Shown here: positions 7,682 through 17,413 of the stretch, piece after piece
Layout: every line of letters starts with the position of its first letter
Position numbering within the stretch: the stretch's first letter is position 1
Program-made: the position numbers and the translations under genes
Notes under the pieces: model-generated
Told to the model about the DNA's origin: nothing
What the model saw: only the letters and a program-made list of their open reading frames with translations
The model's database searches: none
Assembly (NCBI RefSeq): GCF_000196115.1
Contig: NC_005027.1
Span: 5,576,001-5,640,000 of the forward strand
DNA: 64,000 nt
Reading direction: 5' to 3'
DNA from: Rhodopirellula baltica SH 1
Lineage (GTDB): Bacteria; Planctomycetota; Planctomycetia; Pirellulales; Pirellulaceae

Positions 7682-8935
7682 TCAAAGAGTTTGCGTTCGC
7701 AACGCAGCACGATCGTTGAGGAAATCTCGAAGCTCTTGAGCCAATTGGCCCGCGGACTGGGGGCGTTCCTCGGGATCGTCGGACAGACATCGAGACAGGA
7801 TGGATTCGAGTTTCGGGTTGAACTTGGGATTGATTTCGGTCGCCGGTCGCGGATCGGTGTTCGCAATCGCATCGATCGTTTCTTCGCGGCTCAGCGACAG
7901 TGCACCGTGCGGGTGCTCTCGAAGCAGAAACAGATAAAGCATCGTTGCGACTGCGTAAAGGTCCGATCGATGATCGACGCTATTTGCGTCACCGCGGGCT
8001 TGTTCCGGTGACATGTAAAGTGGTGTACCCAGGACAGCGCCATCGTGGGTGCTGTTTGCCGACACTGGTGATTTGGTTCGGAACATGGATTTGCTCAATC
8101 CAAAATCAACCAACTTGGGTTGTTCGTCGGGACCCACCATGATGTTGGATGGTTTGACGTCTCGATGGATCACACCATGATCGTGCGCGTGTTGCAATGC
8201 ATCGCAAACCATCGCCATCATCTCGATGATGCGAGTCGCACGGGGAGATTCCCGAGCGATGTAATTCGCCAAAGACTCGCCATCGATCAATTCCATCGCG
8301 TAGTAAGCAAGGTCGCGTTCTAGATGGCTCGCATAGATGGTTGCGATTCCCGGATGATCCATTTTTCGCATCACCTGAATTTCGCGAGCGAACCGTTCGA
8401 AGACCAAATCGGTTGCCAGGTCCGCGCGAATGATCTTGATCGCTGCCGGTTTGCCCGAGGCACGATGCATGCCTTTCCACACGGTCGCAAAGGCTCCTCG
8501 TCCGATCAGATGATCAATGTCGAAGCCTTCGATTTGAGGTTTCGTCCACTTCATCGGTGGAACGGCTTCGACAATCCGCCTCGCGGCGGTCAGGCGGCTC
8601 TTTAAAAGCGGCGCGACAATTGGTTTTGTTAAATAGTCGTCGGCGCCCGCGTCCAAACCCTGAATCATGTCTTCGTCGCGATCGCGACTGGTGAGCAGAA
8701 TGATATAGGTGAATGGGTTTTCGGGATCCTGTTTGATCCGGCGGCAGATTTCGACTCCCTCCATCCCCGGCATCAACCAATCGAGCAACGCCAACCGAGG
8801 CGGGTCGTCGGACTGAAGAAGCTCATAAGCCTCGTTCCCATCCGAAGCCAGCTCGATCCGGTAGCCCCAGTTTTCGACAGCCGCCGAAATCAGGTTTCGC
8901 CAAACTGGATTGTCGTCAGCGATCAGCAATTTCAT
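7682..8935 (-). CDS. Response regulator fused to Ser/Thr protein kinase
   Basis: This 417-residue protein has an N-terminal receiver domain (1-125) with acidic pair D7/D8, phospho-acceptor D52 in ALLDWLMPG and the Lys of TKPI. A Hanks-type kinase domain follows (about 137-410), complete: glycine loop GRGAFATVW, AIK lysine, HRDVKPSN with D259, DFG, and APE replaced by SPE. No membrane segment is seen. Its start overlaps the stop of the hybrid kinase gene by four bases, so the pair is almost certainly co-translated. The expected job is to receive phosphate from that phosphorelay and switch a Ser/Thr kinase; this coupling is inferred from domain content and gene overlap. Confidence 0.93.
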   Translation of the reverse strand: MKLLIADDNPVWRNLISAAVENWGYRIELASDGNEAYELLQSDDPPRLALLDWLMPGMEGVEICRRIKQDPENPFTYIILLTSRDRDEDMIQGLDAGADDYLTKPIVAPLLKSRLTAARRIVEAVPPMKWTKPQIEGFDIDHLIGRGAFATVWKGMHRASGKPAAIKIIRADLATDLVFERFAREIQVMRKMDHPGIATIYASHLERDLAYYAMELIDGESLANYIARESPRATRIIEMMAMVCDALQHAHDHGVIHRDVKPSNIMVGPDEQPKLVDFGLSKSMFRTKSPVSANSTHDGAVLGTPLYMSPEQARGDANSVDHRSDLYAVATMLYLFLLREHPHGALSLSREETIDAIANTDPRPATEINPKFNPKLESILSRCLSDDPEERPQSAGQLAQELRDFLNDRAALRTQTL

Positions 8936-11514
8936 AGTGTTTCGTTTCCGGGGTTTTCTCTTCCGGATGAAGAACGCAGAAACTTCTTCAGTTCAGTTTG
9001 GGCCAAATCGAAGGCACTAGCGAGTGCTTTCATCTGATTGTTGAAAAAATGCGAGGACTTCTCTTGAGACGTTTCCCCAGAAGAAAAGGTTTCCAACCTG
9101 TCAGCGATTTCTTGAGCCCGCGTCGCACCGATTGCCGAAGCGGTTCCTTTTAACGTGTGTGCGGCTCGTGCAATTTGAGTTGAATCGCCCACTTCGATGG
9201 CTTGTTGAAGCCTTTGCATTTGTGGTGGCAATTCATCCGTGATGGTTTGGACCAACATGGCGAGCACCTGCAAATCACCGCCAACATTGTGAAGGATCAC
9301 CTCGCGGTTCAATGGTTCGGCCGACGGTTCGTCAACATTGGTTGAAGGTGACTTTTCGATTGATTGAGGCGAAGAAACCAAGTCATCTTGGTTATCGGTA
9401 TGAGTGGCGAACGATTCGATTGTTTCAAACAAAACCTCCGGCGGATAGGGCTTTGTAAGGCAATCATTCATCCCCGCGTCCAAGCATCGTTGTCGGTCTT
9501 CACGCATTGCATGGGCGGTCAATGCGACAATGGGAACCTCGCTGGCCGGAGCAGGCAAGTCGTTTCGAATGATCTGAGTCGCCGTCAAACCGTCAATTTC
9601 AGGCATTTGCACGTCCATCAGAACCAGGTCGAATGAATGCAATCGGAGTTGTTCGATTGCGTCTTTCGCATTGGAAACGGATGTCACACGATGACCTCTC
9701 GAACGCAGCATGGTTTCCGCGACGGTGCGGTTGATGGCACCGTCTTCAACTAGCAATAGTTCACGCGGTTGGTCGCACTGACCAAATGACTTGGTGGACG
9801 TCTCGAGCGGCTGTGTCTTCGCAATCTCGTGAGGCTCCACCCCATTGGTTGTCCGCAACGGGATGTCGAAGCGAAAGCTGCTGCCTTCGTTTGGAACACT
9901 GCTGACCTGCAGACGTCCACCCATCAACTCCACCAATTGCGAACTGATTGATAAACCCAATCCGGTTCCGCCGAACCGTCGCGTCGTGGATGAGTCGCCT
10001 TGAGTGAATGCCTCAAAGATCTTGGCCTGCTGTTGCTGCGTCATGCCGATACCGGTGTCGGTGATCGTGAATGCGATGCGAGATCCTTTTGAATCCGATG
10101 TGTCCAACGTCGTCGCGTCTCGCGTTTCGTTCTCGACGGTTACAGTGACTCGACCCTGTTCGGTGAACTTCAGAGCGTTTCCGACCAGATTGATCAGGAC
10201 CTGACGGAGTCGTGTGGGGTCACCGACAATGATTTCGGGGACTCCGACGGGCGGTTGGAATTGCAGATCAACCTCTTCGTTCTTGAGATTCACGACGGCG
10301 TGCATCGTTTGGCTGAGAAGATCCTTCAACTCAAACGGAACCGATTCCAACGTCATCTGTCCTGAATCGACCTTCGAGAAATCGAGGATGTCGTTCAGTA
10401 CGGTGAGCAGACCTTTTGCCGATGTCTGAATCATATACATGTAGTGCCGTTGTTGCTCATCGAGCGAACTGCGGGTCATCAGTTCGGCGGTTCCCAAAAT
10501 GCCGTGCATGGGCGTTCGGATTTCGTGGCTCATGTTGGCCAGGAATTGATTCTTGATAATGGCTGCTTGCCGAGCTTGCGCGGCGGCCTGGGTTGCCAAA
10601 TCACGCTGGTCTTGCAACAGAGCGTGGCTGCGCTGTTGGGCAACGATTCCAGCCTTCAGCATTCCAATGCTGGTGACTGCACCCAAAAACAGAGTGATGA
10701 GTGCGGCAATGATTCCCATCGCACCGAGCCGGGTCAGGATGATCGAATGGATGTAGTTTTCGGCGGGGAAATCGACTCCGACCAACGCCTCAACCTTCCC
10801 ATCGGCATCAAATAGAGGCGCGTAAGCGGAAACCCATTTCCCCCATCGGTCTCGACTGGGTTGATTGGCGAAAGTTGTCACTCCGCGGAAAGCTTGTTCG
10901 ATTTGCTCGACGCTGCTGTCAGAAAAAATCTCGCCGATCTCAGTGCGACTTTCTCGAACGCCTTCAATCCTTCCATCGCCGCTATAGTCGGTCTCTGAGT
11001 CGACGATGATTTTGTAGAGATGTCCGTTGTTGTTTTCGCGATCGGGCAACGGACGGGTGGACAAATCTAACTCTGTGACCCGCCGCATGGTGTAGATGTC
11101 GGTGACTTGTGGATTGACCGACAACCAACGTTTCTGAGCCTCAATCATGCGAAGGTATTGCGGATCATCCGGCGATGTTTGCTCGTCGATGTTCGCATGC
11201 CCAAGCTGTTGCAACTCGGCCGCATAGGTTGGTGCGATTCCGAAAACTTGTTGTCGCATTCGCGATCGCTGGACACGGTCGGCGGTTTCGACCGCTATGA
11301 AACCACCGATCAGCAACAAGACGAGAATGCAGAATGACAACCTCGTTCGCAAGCCGGATCCAATCGCTTCGGGAGAGGTGGATGTTTCCGGGTGCGTCGT
11401 GGAAGGCGGCGGCATTGCCCGTCGGACGCGCGAAAGGATGGAGGAGTGCCCGACTAAGAACACGATGGTGAACAAAGCGTAGTCGATGCGATATTCGTAC
11501 CACGCTTGCCACAT
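8932..11514 (-). CDS. Hybrid sensor histidine kinase with receiver and HPt domains
   Basis: This 860-residue phosphorelay protein has a hydrophobic N-terminus (residues 8-25, then a helix near 60-78), a periplasmic sensor region of about 190 residues, another helix near 265-285, and a HisKA domain with H330 in NMSHEIRTP. Next come HATPase_c ([16 protein letters not shown]), a receiver with D634 in LVLMDVQMP and an HPt domain with H786 in [11 protein letters not shown]. ArcB/BarA-like order suggests a His-Asp-His relay. The start used (ATG at 11514) is three bases after the stop of the upstream small membrane gene; an internal ATG 33 codons in is an alternative and would remove the first hydrophobic stretch. 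The final phosphate acceptor is probably the receiver-kinase encoded by the overlapping next gene. Confidence 0.92.
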   Translation of the reverse strand: MWQAWYEYRIDYALFTIVFLVGHSSILSRVRRAMPPPSTTHPETSTSPEAIGSGLRTRLSFCILVLLLIGGFIAVETADRVQRSRMRQQVFGIAPTYAAELQQLGHANIDEQTSPDDPQYLRMIEAQKRWLSVNPQVTDIYTMRRVTELDLSTRPLPDRENNNGHLYKIIVDSETDYSGDGRIEGVRESRTEIGEIFSDSSVEQIEQAFRGVTTFANQPSRDRWGKWVSAYAPLFDADGKVEALVGVDFPAENYIHSIILTRLGAMGIIAALITLFLGAVTSIGMLKAGIVAQQRSHALLQDQRDLATQAAAQARQAAIIKNQFLANMSHEIRTPMHGILGTAELMTRSSLDEQQRHYMYMIQTSAKGLLTVLNDILDFSKVDSGQMTLESVPFELKDLLSQTMHAVVNLKNEEVDLQFQPPVGVPEIIVGDPTRLRQVLINLVGNALKFTEQGRVTVTVENETRDATTLDTSDSKGSRIAFTITDTGIGMTQQQQAKIFEAFTQGDSSTTRRFGGTGLGLSISSQLVELMGGRLQVSSVPNEGSSFRFDIPLRTTNGVEPHEIAKTQPLETSTKSFGQCDQPRELLLVEDGAINRTVAETMLRSRGHRVTSVSNAKDAIEQLRLHSFDLVLMDVQMPEIDGLTATQIIRNDLPAPASEVPIVALTAHAMREDRQRCLDAGMNDCLTKPYPPEVLFETIESFATHTDNQDDLVSSPQSIEKSPSTNVDEPSAEPLNREVILHNVGGDLQVLAMLVQTITDELPPQMQRLQQAIEVGDSTQIARAAHTLKGTASAIGATRAQEIADRLETFSSGETSQEKSSHFFNNQMKALASAFDLAQTELKKFLRSSSGRENPGNETL

Positions 11515-11517
11515 TGG

Positions 11518-11892
11518 TCAGTTGCCCTGCGTGGGAGCGAGTGTGTGTAGCACCAGCATGCCGACTCCGACGAAGAGTGCGATCGTGTAGATCAGCACCA
11601 CAATTGACCAGAGGACTCGTTGCCAAGCAGAGAAGTTTGGGTTTCGCCACAACAGCGGTATCCCGAAGGCACCAGTCACAAAAAACAAGACTGTCAATGT
11701 TGCCACGGGACGATTCGACCACTGGGCCGCATCGTCGTCATTGGTGCCTTTCAAGTACGCCGGTGCAACCGTTCCTGGCTGAATGACGATCGAACGGTGA
11801 ACACGATCGGAGACGCCATGCGTTTGTTCCGCTGACGAGTCAACGCCTTCGTTCGGCGGGGGGAGTTCCAGGTTCGCTTCGGCGGAAGTCAT
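11518..11892 (-). CDS. Small membrane protein of unknown function
   Basis: This is a 124-residue protein from the ATG at 11892; a further in-frame ATG at 11931 would overlap the previous gene and is less likely. The N-terminal half is polar, and two hydrophobic helices (about 65-83 and 95-117) occupy the C-terminal half, so it should be an inner-membrane protein with a cytoplasmic N-terminal region. It lies between a membrane pseudokinase gene (13 bases upstream) and the hybrid histidine kinase gene (3 bases downstream), all on one strand, so it is likely part of the same signalling operon. No family is recognised. Confidence 0.75.
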   Translation of the reverse strand: MTSAEANLELPPPNEGVDSSAEQTHGVSDRVHRSIVIQPGTVAPAYLKGTNDDDAAQWSNRPVATLTVLFFVTGAFGIPLLWRNPNFSAWQRVLWSIVVLIYTIALFVGVGMLVLHTLAPTQGN

Positions 11893-11905
11893 CCAGACGA
11901 TCTCG

Positions 11906-13567
11906 CTAAGGAAGTTTGTCGACGGCGGCACCGGCAGATGTTTCCGCTAATCGACTTTGTGCGGTGGCAACGAGCGGTTCGACAGCCGCATTGGACCCAT
12001 ACAGTTCTTCGATGCTGTACCAGATCTTCCGCGCCGCGATGGTTCGCCCTTCGACGAACATACGGTCGGCTTCTTTCAGCCGGTCCGTGATGATCCGGGC
12101 GGCTTCGGTTTGGTTGGTGTCCGCCTGTGAGATCTGCGCAATGCGGTTGCGGGCGAGATTGACCAATGGTTTGTATTGTTCTTCGTCTCCGAGCACCGTG
12201 ATCATCGATTGGTATTTGTCGACTGCGGTGGCATTGTCTCCGAACGTTTCATACCGCATGGCCTCGGCAACCAGGCGTTCGGCTTCGTTCTGGAGAGGCA
12301 AGTTGCGATTCATCTTGACCGTCAAAGCATGCTCAGCCTCGACCATTCGCACGCGGTCAATTTGTTCGGCCGCCCATTCGGAGTGTTCTCCATCCGGGAA
12401 TTGAGCCAACATTGGTTCCAGGTAACTGATGCGAGCTTGCGACATCGACGAGCGTGTGTCTTGTGCTAGCAGCTCCTCCGCTTCGTTTCGCATCTTTGAT
12501 TCGTTCATTGGCCAAGCGACCCATACCAGTATGCCGATCAACAAAGCCAGGATGGGTAGCAGCACCAATGCTTGATCGTGCCACGGTGTGGCATCCGGAA
12601 TCGAATCAACCTCCGCTTCGATTTCCTTTCGACCCAGCAGCTTGCGGGCTTCTTTCCGATCCGCATCGTCCGTCACTGACAACGGACTGAAACCACTCGA
12701 GGCATGCTCGGCGACACCACTGCGAGACATGGAACGTTTGCGGACTTCGGCTAGCTGGAGCTTGACCGCGGCAGCCGACACCGGGCGTTGTCCGGGATCT
12801 TTGTTGAGCAACTGCATCACCAATCGATCCATCCACACGGGGCATTCCATCACGGTGGAAGCCACGGAAGTTGGCGACTGATACTTCAGGTTACTGGTGA
12901 CTTCTTGAACGGTGGAACCGGTGATCGGCGGGGCACCTGTGAGTGCTTCGTATAGCAACGCACCGAACAGATAGAGGTCGGTGCGGGCGGTCACCGGATC
13001 GTTTGGCGTGGGGGCCTCCGGAGCCGACCGCATCATTTGGCCGATCGATGGTGGACGCGAAACGTGGTACGGACCGCTTCGAAAGGGAGGCGTTCCGTCA
13101 ACGTCGCGAACATCGATCAAGACCGGACTCAGCCCAGCGATGATGACTTTATCAGGGGTGATTCTTCCGTGAACGATGTCGCGGTCGTGCAGATACATCA
13201 ACGCATCGATCAGCGGTTCCGCGAGTTCTAGAACCGATTCCCAAGGCAATCGACCTCGACGCTGGATCTCTTCGGCCAAAGTGGATCCTTCGACCAACTC
13301 ATGAGCCAGGTAGGCTTCTGACTCTTCAAAGCCGCCGCCGTAGCATTTGACGATCGCTGGATGATCAAGCCGTTTGAGGCGATCCCATTCTTCCGCGAAA
13401 GCCTGTCGCGATTCTTGCGTTCCGCCAAATGGCATTTGGAAGACGCGAACGGCCACCGCTTTTCGCATTTTGATGTGCACAGCACGCCAAACACGCGCGT
13501 CCCTCGCCGACGGATCGGGACCCAGCGGGGATTCAATGGCGAGCGGACCGAGACGACTGCGAGGCAT
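11906..13567 (-). CDS. Membrane-anchored Ser/Thr pseudokinase
   Basis: This is a 553-residue protein with a Hanks-kinase fold over residues 10-265, but the catalytic residues are gone. The ATP-anchoring lysine is R41 (AVAVRVF), the HRDxKxxN loop reads HGRITPDK (133-140) with the catalytic Asp, Lys and Asn all replaced, and DFG reads DVR at 152-154. Near residue 335 a single membrane helix (LVLLPILALLIGILVWVAW) leads to an extracytoplasmic, helical, TPR-like C-terminal region. It likely serves as a binding or scaffold protein rather than an enzyme. It heads the operon with the small membrane protein, hybrid kinase and receiver-kinase. The fold is clear; loss of activity is inferred from motif loss. 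Confidence 0.87.
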   Translation of the reverse strand: MPRSRLGPLAIESPLGPDPSARDARVWRAVHIKMRKAVAVRVFQMPFGGTQESRQAFAEEWDRLKRLDHPAIVKCYGGGFEESEAYLAHELVEGSTLAEEIQRRGRLPWESVLELAEPLIDALMYLHDRDIVHGRITPDKVIIAGLSPVLIDVRDVDGTPPFRSGPYHVSRPPSIGQMMRSAPEAPTPNDPVTARTDLYLFGALLYEALTGAPPITGSTVQEVTSNLKYQSPTSVASTVMECPVWMDRLVMQLLNKDPGQRPVSAAAVKLQLAEVRKRSMSRSGVAEHASSGFSPLSVTDDADRKEARKLLGRKEIEAEVDSIPDATPWHDQALVLLPILALLIGILVWVAWPMNESKMRNEAEELLAQDTRSSMSQARISYLEPMLAQFPDGEHSEWAAEQIDRVRMVEAEHALTVKMNRNLPLQNEAERLVAEAMRYETFGDNATAVDKYQSMITVLGDEEQYKPLVNLARNRIAQISQADTNQTEAARIITDRLKEADRMFVEGRTIAARKIWYSIEELYGSNAAVEPLVATAQSRLAETSAGAAVDKLP

Positions 13568-13647
13568 GAGGCAATGAAAGAAAACGGAATGGAGAAAACA
13601 CCTTCTCTATCATACCCACGTCATGGAAGATTGGGTCGGGAAGTGTG

Positions 13648-14382
13648 TCAGGCGCCCACGTTTAACCCGCCAAAGCGACGTTGTCTGCCGGCAAACTCAT
13701 CCAAAGCAGCCTGGAAGTCGTCTCGCTCGAATTCTGGCCAGCATTTCGGGGTGAAGTACAGCTCGGCATAGCTAATCTGCCACAGCAGGTAGTTGCTGAT
13801 TCGGATGTCTCCCCCGGTGCGAATCATCAAATCGACGTCGGGCAGTCCCGCCGTGTCGAGCGATTCATCCACCAGCGACTCAGTGATCTCGTCGATTGAC
13901 CGCTCACCGTCCCGGACTTGCTGAGCGAGTTGCCGAGTCATTCGAGTCAGTTCGTCGCGTCCGCCATAGTCGACCGCCAGGACCAATTCCGTTCCGGTGT
14001 TGTTTTCGCTCACCGCCTGCGTTTTCGCAATTTCCTTCAGGACTTCATCGCTCAGCCGGTCGCGTCTTCCGATGAAACGCAATCGCATGTTCTGATCGCG
14101 AATGGTTCGCCGTTCCTCGACGAGATACTGCTGAAGCAGGTGCATCAAAAAGTCGAGCTCTGCCTGCGGCCGTTTCCAATTTTCGCTCGACAAGCAATAC
14201 AACGTCAGAGCGTCGAGTTTGAGTTCGCTGGCCATTTCCGTGACCGTTCGCACCGTCGTGACGCCGCGTCGGTGGCCTTCGATGCGAGGTAAATCGCGTG
14301 CTTGGGCCCAACGGCCATTGCCGTCCATGATGATCGCGACGTGACGTGGAAGATTCATGCTGAGAAGTGGAACAGAAGTCAT
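13648..14382 (-). CDS. uppS: Isoprenyl transferase (undecaprenyl diphosphate synthase)
   Basis: This is a 244-residue cis-prenyltransferase that condenses isopentenyl diphosphate onto farnesyl diphosphate to make the C55 lipid carrier for cell-wall and surface polysaccharides. Seen: HVAIIMDGNGRWA with catalytic D20, the EGHRRG stretch, LTLYCLSSENWKRP, and the C-terminal DLMIRTGGDIRISNYLLWQISYAE-type signature (in part). The start at 14382 overlaps the stop of the TPR gene by four bases (ATGA); an internal ATG eight codons in would also fit the family length. It sits third in a cluster rpoD, TPR-glycosyltransferase, uppS. Confidence 0.97.
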   Translation of the reverse strand: MTSVPLLSMNLPRHVAIIMDGNGRWAQARDLPRIEGHRRGVTTVRTVTEMASELKLDALTLYCLSSENWKRPQAELDFLMHLLQQYLVEERRTIRDQNMRLRFIGRRDRLSDEVLKEIAKTQAVSENNTGTELVLAVDYGGRDELTRMTRQLAQQVRDGERSIDEITESLVDESLDTAGLPDVDLMIRTGGDIRISNYLLWQISYAELYFTPKCWPEFERDDFQAALDEFAGRQRRFGGLNVGA

Positions 14383-15839
14383 GCGAGTTTGGAAAGGACC
14401 GTTTCAAGGCACGGTTTCCAATCCCCGAGCTCGGTTTGGCGAACGATTTCAACGCTGGGGTACCAAACGGTCGTCTCCCCCGATCGGAGCCAACGCCAAT
14501 CGGGAACTTTGCCCAGCAGCAGTATCGTGCGTACACCAAGGGATCCCGCCAAGTGGGCAATGGCTGTATCGGTGGTGACCAACGCATCCAAGTTGCACAG
14601 CACTGCCGCAGTATCCACAAATTGTCCACCCGATTGGTCGATGTCGTCGGGCAACCGGTGGATCGAGCTTCCCAAATCGCTTTGCTCGAGTTGTTCGGAT
14701 CCATGCCCGAATTGCAGGCTGATCGATTCTACGTTTGGCATTTCAATCAGCGGGCGAAACGTTTCCAGCGGAACGCTGCGATACACATCGGCATGGTGTT
14801 CCGGATTGCCCTGCCAGTTGAGCCCGATCAGCTTCTTTCCGGGTTGCTTCAGCGGTTGCAGGAAATTTGCCCAGTAGTGGACGGTTGATTCCGGAACGCT
14901 CAAGTACCCCGCCCAGTGATCCGATTCATTCCGCTGAAACAAATCGGACCCGTCGTAAAGTTTGCCATCGCGCTGATACAAACCGTCGAGCACCTCGAGG
15001 AAAGATCCCTGGTAATCGATCTCGACACCCGCGGGCAAACTCATCAGCCCGGATTGAGCGTCGATGTCTGGGATCAAACGTTCGATGCCCAAACCTGATG
15101 GTCCGACGGCGGAGGAAAACAGTGGGACCATCTTTGGTGGGCAGACGACCATCACGTGAGCACCATCCTGCGCGAGTGCCGCGGCGACACGCAGGAAGTG
15201 AATCGAATCACCAAGTCCCTGTTCGGGATAGATCAAAACGGTTTTGCCAGCGAGTGGTTGGCCGGACCAAACTGGCACATGCCCACCCGCGGAACGCAAG
15301 TGATCCGTGATTGCGGGACGACCGACACCGGGCATTCGCCAACGCCAGCGGTATTCGTTCCAACCCCGGTCGTAGTCACCCAGCAATAGCGAGATCACAC
15401 CGAGGTTGCGGTGCAGTTCGGCGTTGTCGGGCTGGATCGCGAGGCCTTCTTCATACCATTTCAGGCCACGTTCGATCTCACCATTCCAGATCCAAAGCGT
15501 GCCGCGATTTTTGATCGCGGAAAGATAGCCTGGCTGAAGCTCCATGGCTTTGGCAAAGCTTGCCTCGGCTTGATCGACTTGGCCGATCATTCGGAATGCG
15601 TTGCCAAGGTTGTTCCACGCGATCGGGAAGTTGGAACGCAGATCGATCGCTTTTTGGTACGAGTCCACCGCTCCGGTGAAATCTCGTTTGTCGAACTGAG
15701 CGATGCCCAGGTAGACCCAGGCATCCGCGGAGTTGGGTACCTGACGCAAAACGCCGCGATACATTTGCATCGCGGCGTCCACGTTACCCGATTGATGAAC
15801 TTGCCAGCTTTGCTGCAAGATCTCGGCCAAGGTTGGCAT
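14379..15839 (-). CDS. TPR protein with glycosyltransferase family 9-like C-terminal domain
   Basis: This is a 486-residue protein. The N-terminal 180 residues hold about four to five TPR units (for example SADAWVYLGIAQFDKRDF and WNNLGNAFRMIGQVDQAEAS). The C-terminal part resembles the ADP-heptose:LPS heptosyltransferase-like fold (GT9), with PEQGLGDSIHFLRVAAAL and a late TTDTAIAHLAGSLG motif. The same architecture resembles O-GlcNAc-transferase-like bacterial proteins, so the acceptor (protein or glycan) is open. It is tightly packed: its ATG shares a base with the TGA of rpoD (TGATG) and its stop overlaps the start of uppS. Translational coupling to the housekeeping sigma factor is likely. 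Confidence 0.85.
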   Translation of the reverse strand: MPTLAEILQQSWQVHQSGNVDAAMQMYRGVLRQVPNSADAWVYLGIAQFDKRDFTGAVDSYQKAIDLRSNFPIAWNNLGNAFRMIGQVDQAEASFAKAMELQPGYLSAIKNRGTLWIWNGEIERGLKWYEEGLAIQPDNAELHRNLGVISLLLGDYDRGWNEYRWRWRMPGVGRPAITDHLRSAGGHVPVWSGQPLAGKTVLIYPEQGLGDSIHFLRVAAALAQDGAHVMVVCPPKMVPLFSSAVGPSGLGIERLIPDIDAQSGLMSLPAGVEIDYQGSFLEVLDGLYQRDGKLYDGSDLFQRNESDHWAGYLSVPESTVHYWANFLQPLKQPGKKLIGLNWQGNPEHHADVYRSVPLETFRPLIEMPNVESISLQFGHGSEQLEQSDLGSSIHRLPDDIDQSGGQFVDTAAVLCNLDALVTTDTAIAHLAGSLGVRTILLLGKVPDWRWLRSGETTVWYPSVEIVRQTELGDWKPCLETVLSKLA

Positions 15840-17398
15840 CAGTCCAGGAAACCAACCAAATCTTGGCTGCGGCTGGGCTGTTGCAGCTTGCGGACCGCTT
15901 TGGCTTCGATTTGGCGAATTCGTTCACGGGTCACCTTGAAGATGTGCCCGACTTCTTCCAGCGTGTAGCTGTAACCATCGCCTAGACCGTAACGCAGTTT
16001 AATGATTTCGCGTTCACGATAGGACAGGCTTTTCAGCACGCCGGTGATTCGTTGACGAAGCATTTCTTGGGTCGCACCAATCTGCGGGCTCTCTGCGGTG
16101 CCATCGGGCAGCAGGTCGCCGAATTGACTGTCTTCGCTGTTGCCAACGGGACGATCCAACGAGATTGGGAAACGGCTCATTGTCAAAACACGACGTGCTT
16201 CTTCGATGGTGACGTCCGCACGACGAGCAGTTTCTTCGATCGATGGTTCGCGACCAAGTTCTTGCAACAACTGGCGAGCCACGTTGCGAACACGGCTCAT
16301 GGTTTCAACCATGTGAACGGGAATCCGAATCGTGCGGCTTTGATCCGCGACGGCACGGGTGATCGCTTGGCGAATCCACCAAGTGGCGTAGGTGCAGAAC
16401 TTAAAACCACGACGGTATTCGAACTTGTCGACCGCTCGCATCAAACCGGCGTTGCCTTCTTGGATCAGGTCCAAGAACGACAGTCCCCGGTTGCGATACT
16501 TTTTCGCGATCGAGACGACCAGGCGCAGGTTGCCTTCGCTCAGTTCACGTTTGGCTTGTTGGTAATCGCTGTAAACCGATCCCAACATCTTCACGCGATT
16601 GCGAAGCGAGGTGGGCGTTTCCTGGCAAGCGGTCAGGATCTGACGACGCTCGTGCAGCAATTGCTCACGGACTTCGCGGCCGTGCTTGGTACGTTTTTGC
16701 TGACGCACCAACTCATCGATTTCGTCGAGTCGGCGAGAGAATTTCTCCAGCAAGCCGATTCGGGTTTCGATGCGCTGTGTACGCAGACCGAGTTCTTCGA
16801 CCAAACGAACCGCACGACGACGGCGACGAGCCAATGCACGCCAAGCTTCCGCGCGACGGCGGGCGGGTGCACTCTTGCTCATCGCGACTTTCCAGTCGTG
16901 ACGGTTGCGGTTGAGCAACGTTTGCAGGGTTTTCAGGTTGTGTGGCAAACGACCAATGATCTGTTCTTTTTCCAAACGATCGGTCACGCTGACCTGAACG
17001 GTTCGGTCGAACGGCAGTTGGCCGCGGTAAACCTTCTTCAACGTCTTGTAGGCTTCGACCAATACGTAGTGGTTCTCGAGCAGCTTCGTGCGGAAGCGGC
17101 GGCGAGTTTCTTCGATACGTTTGGCCAACTCGATTTCTTGACGACGTGTCAGCAAAGGGATCTCGCCCATTTGCGTCAGGTACATTCGAACAGGGTCGTC
17201 CGACCAAGTTTCCGACTCATCGAGCGCAATCAGTTCGTCCGGGCTGTCCAATTGGACTTCGCCTTCGGGCGCATCGGCAACGCTGACCGCGTTGTCGTCT
17301 TCGCTGTCGTCGACTGGTAACTTGCGGAATCCTCCTGTGACCACGTCAGTGCTTTGTGCTGAAACGTCGTCGAAATCATCCATCATCGGATCAAACAA
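15839..17398 (-). CDS. rpoD: RNA polymerase primary sigma factor (RpoD/SigA)
   Basis: This is a 519-residue group 1 sigma factor. Region 1.2 ([20 protein letters not shown]) is followed by a charged non-conserved insert of about 150 residues. Regions 2.1-2.4 are intact, including [18 protein letters not shown] and [13 protein letters not shown]; region 3 follows, and region 4.2 ends in [19 protein letters not shown]. No full region 1.1 is evident; the N-terminus is acidic. The start is a TTG at 17398, chosen because AAGGAG (ending at 17407) lies eight bases upstream; ATGs four and five codons in are further from it. The gene is first in a cluster with the TPR-glycosyltransferase gene and uppS. 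Confidence 0.96.
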   Translation of the reverse strand: MFDPMMDDFDDVSAQSTDVVTGGFRKLPVDDSEDDNAVSVADAPEGEVQLDSPDELIALDESETWSDDPVRMYLTQMGEIPLLTRRQEIELAKRIEETRRRFRTKLLENHYVLVEAYKTLKKVYRGQLPFDRTVQVSVTDRLEKEQIIGRLPHNLKTLQTLLNRNRHDWKVAMSKSAPARRRAEAWRALARRRRRAVRLVEELGLRTQRIETRIGLLEKFSRRLDEIDELVRQQKRTKHGREVREQLLHERRQILTACQETPTSLRNRVKMLGSVYSDYQQAKRELSEGNLRLVVSIAKKYRNRGLSFLDLIQEGNAGLMRAVDKFEYRRGFKFCTYATWWIRQAITRAVADQSRTIRIPVHMVETMSRVRNVARQLLQELGREPSIEETARRADVTIEEARRVLTMSRFPISLDRPVGNSEDSQFGDLLPDGTAESPQIGATQEMLRQRITGVLKSLSYREREIIKLRYGLGDGYSYTLEEVGHIFKVTRERIRQIEAKAVRKLQQPSRSQDLVGFLD

Positions 17399-17406
17399 AG
17401 TAGATA

Positions 17407-17413
17407 CTCCTTT
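17407..17413 (-). promoter_or_regulatory. Shine-Dalgarno site of rpoD (supports TTG start)
   Basis: On the minus strand AAAGGAG lies eight bases before TTG at 17398. It is one of the strongest ribosome binding sites in the window and decides the start of the sigma factor. Confidence 0.7.

Noticed and set aside
16052-17320. 422-codon open frame antisense to rpoD
   Set aside because: A long open frame caused by codon bias of the sigma-factor gene; no recognisable domain, no ribosome site.
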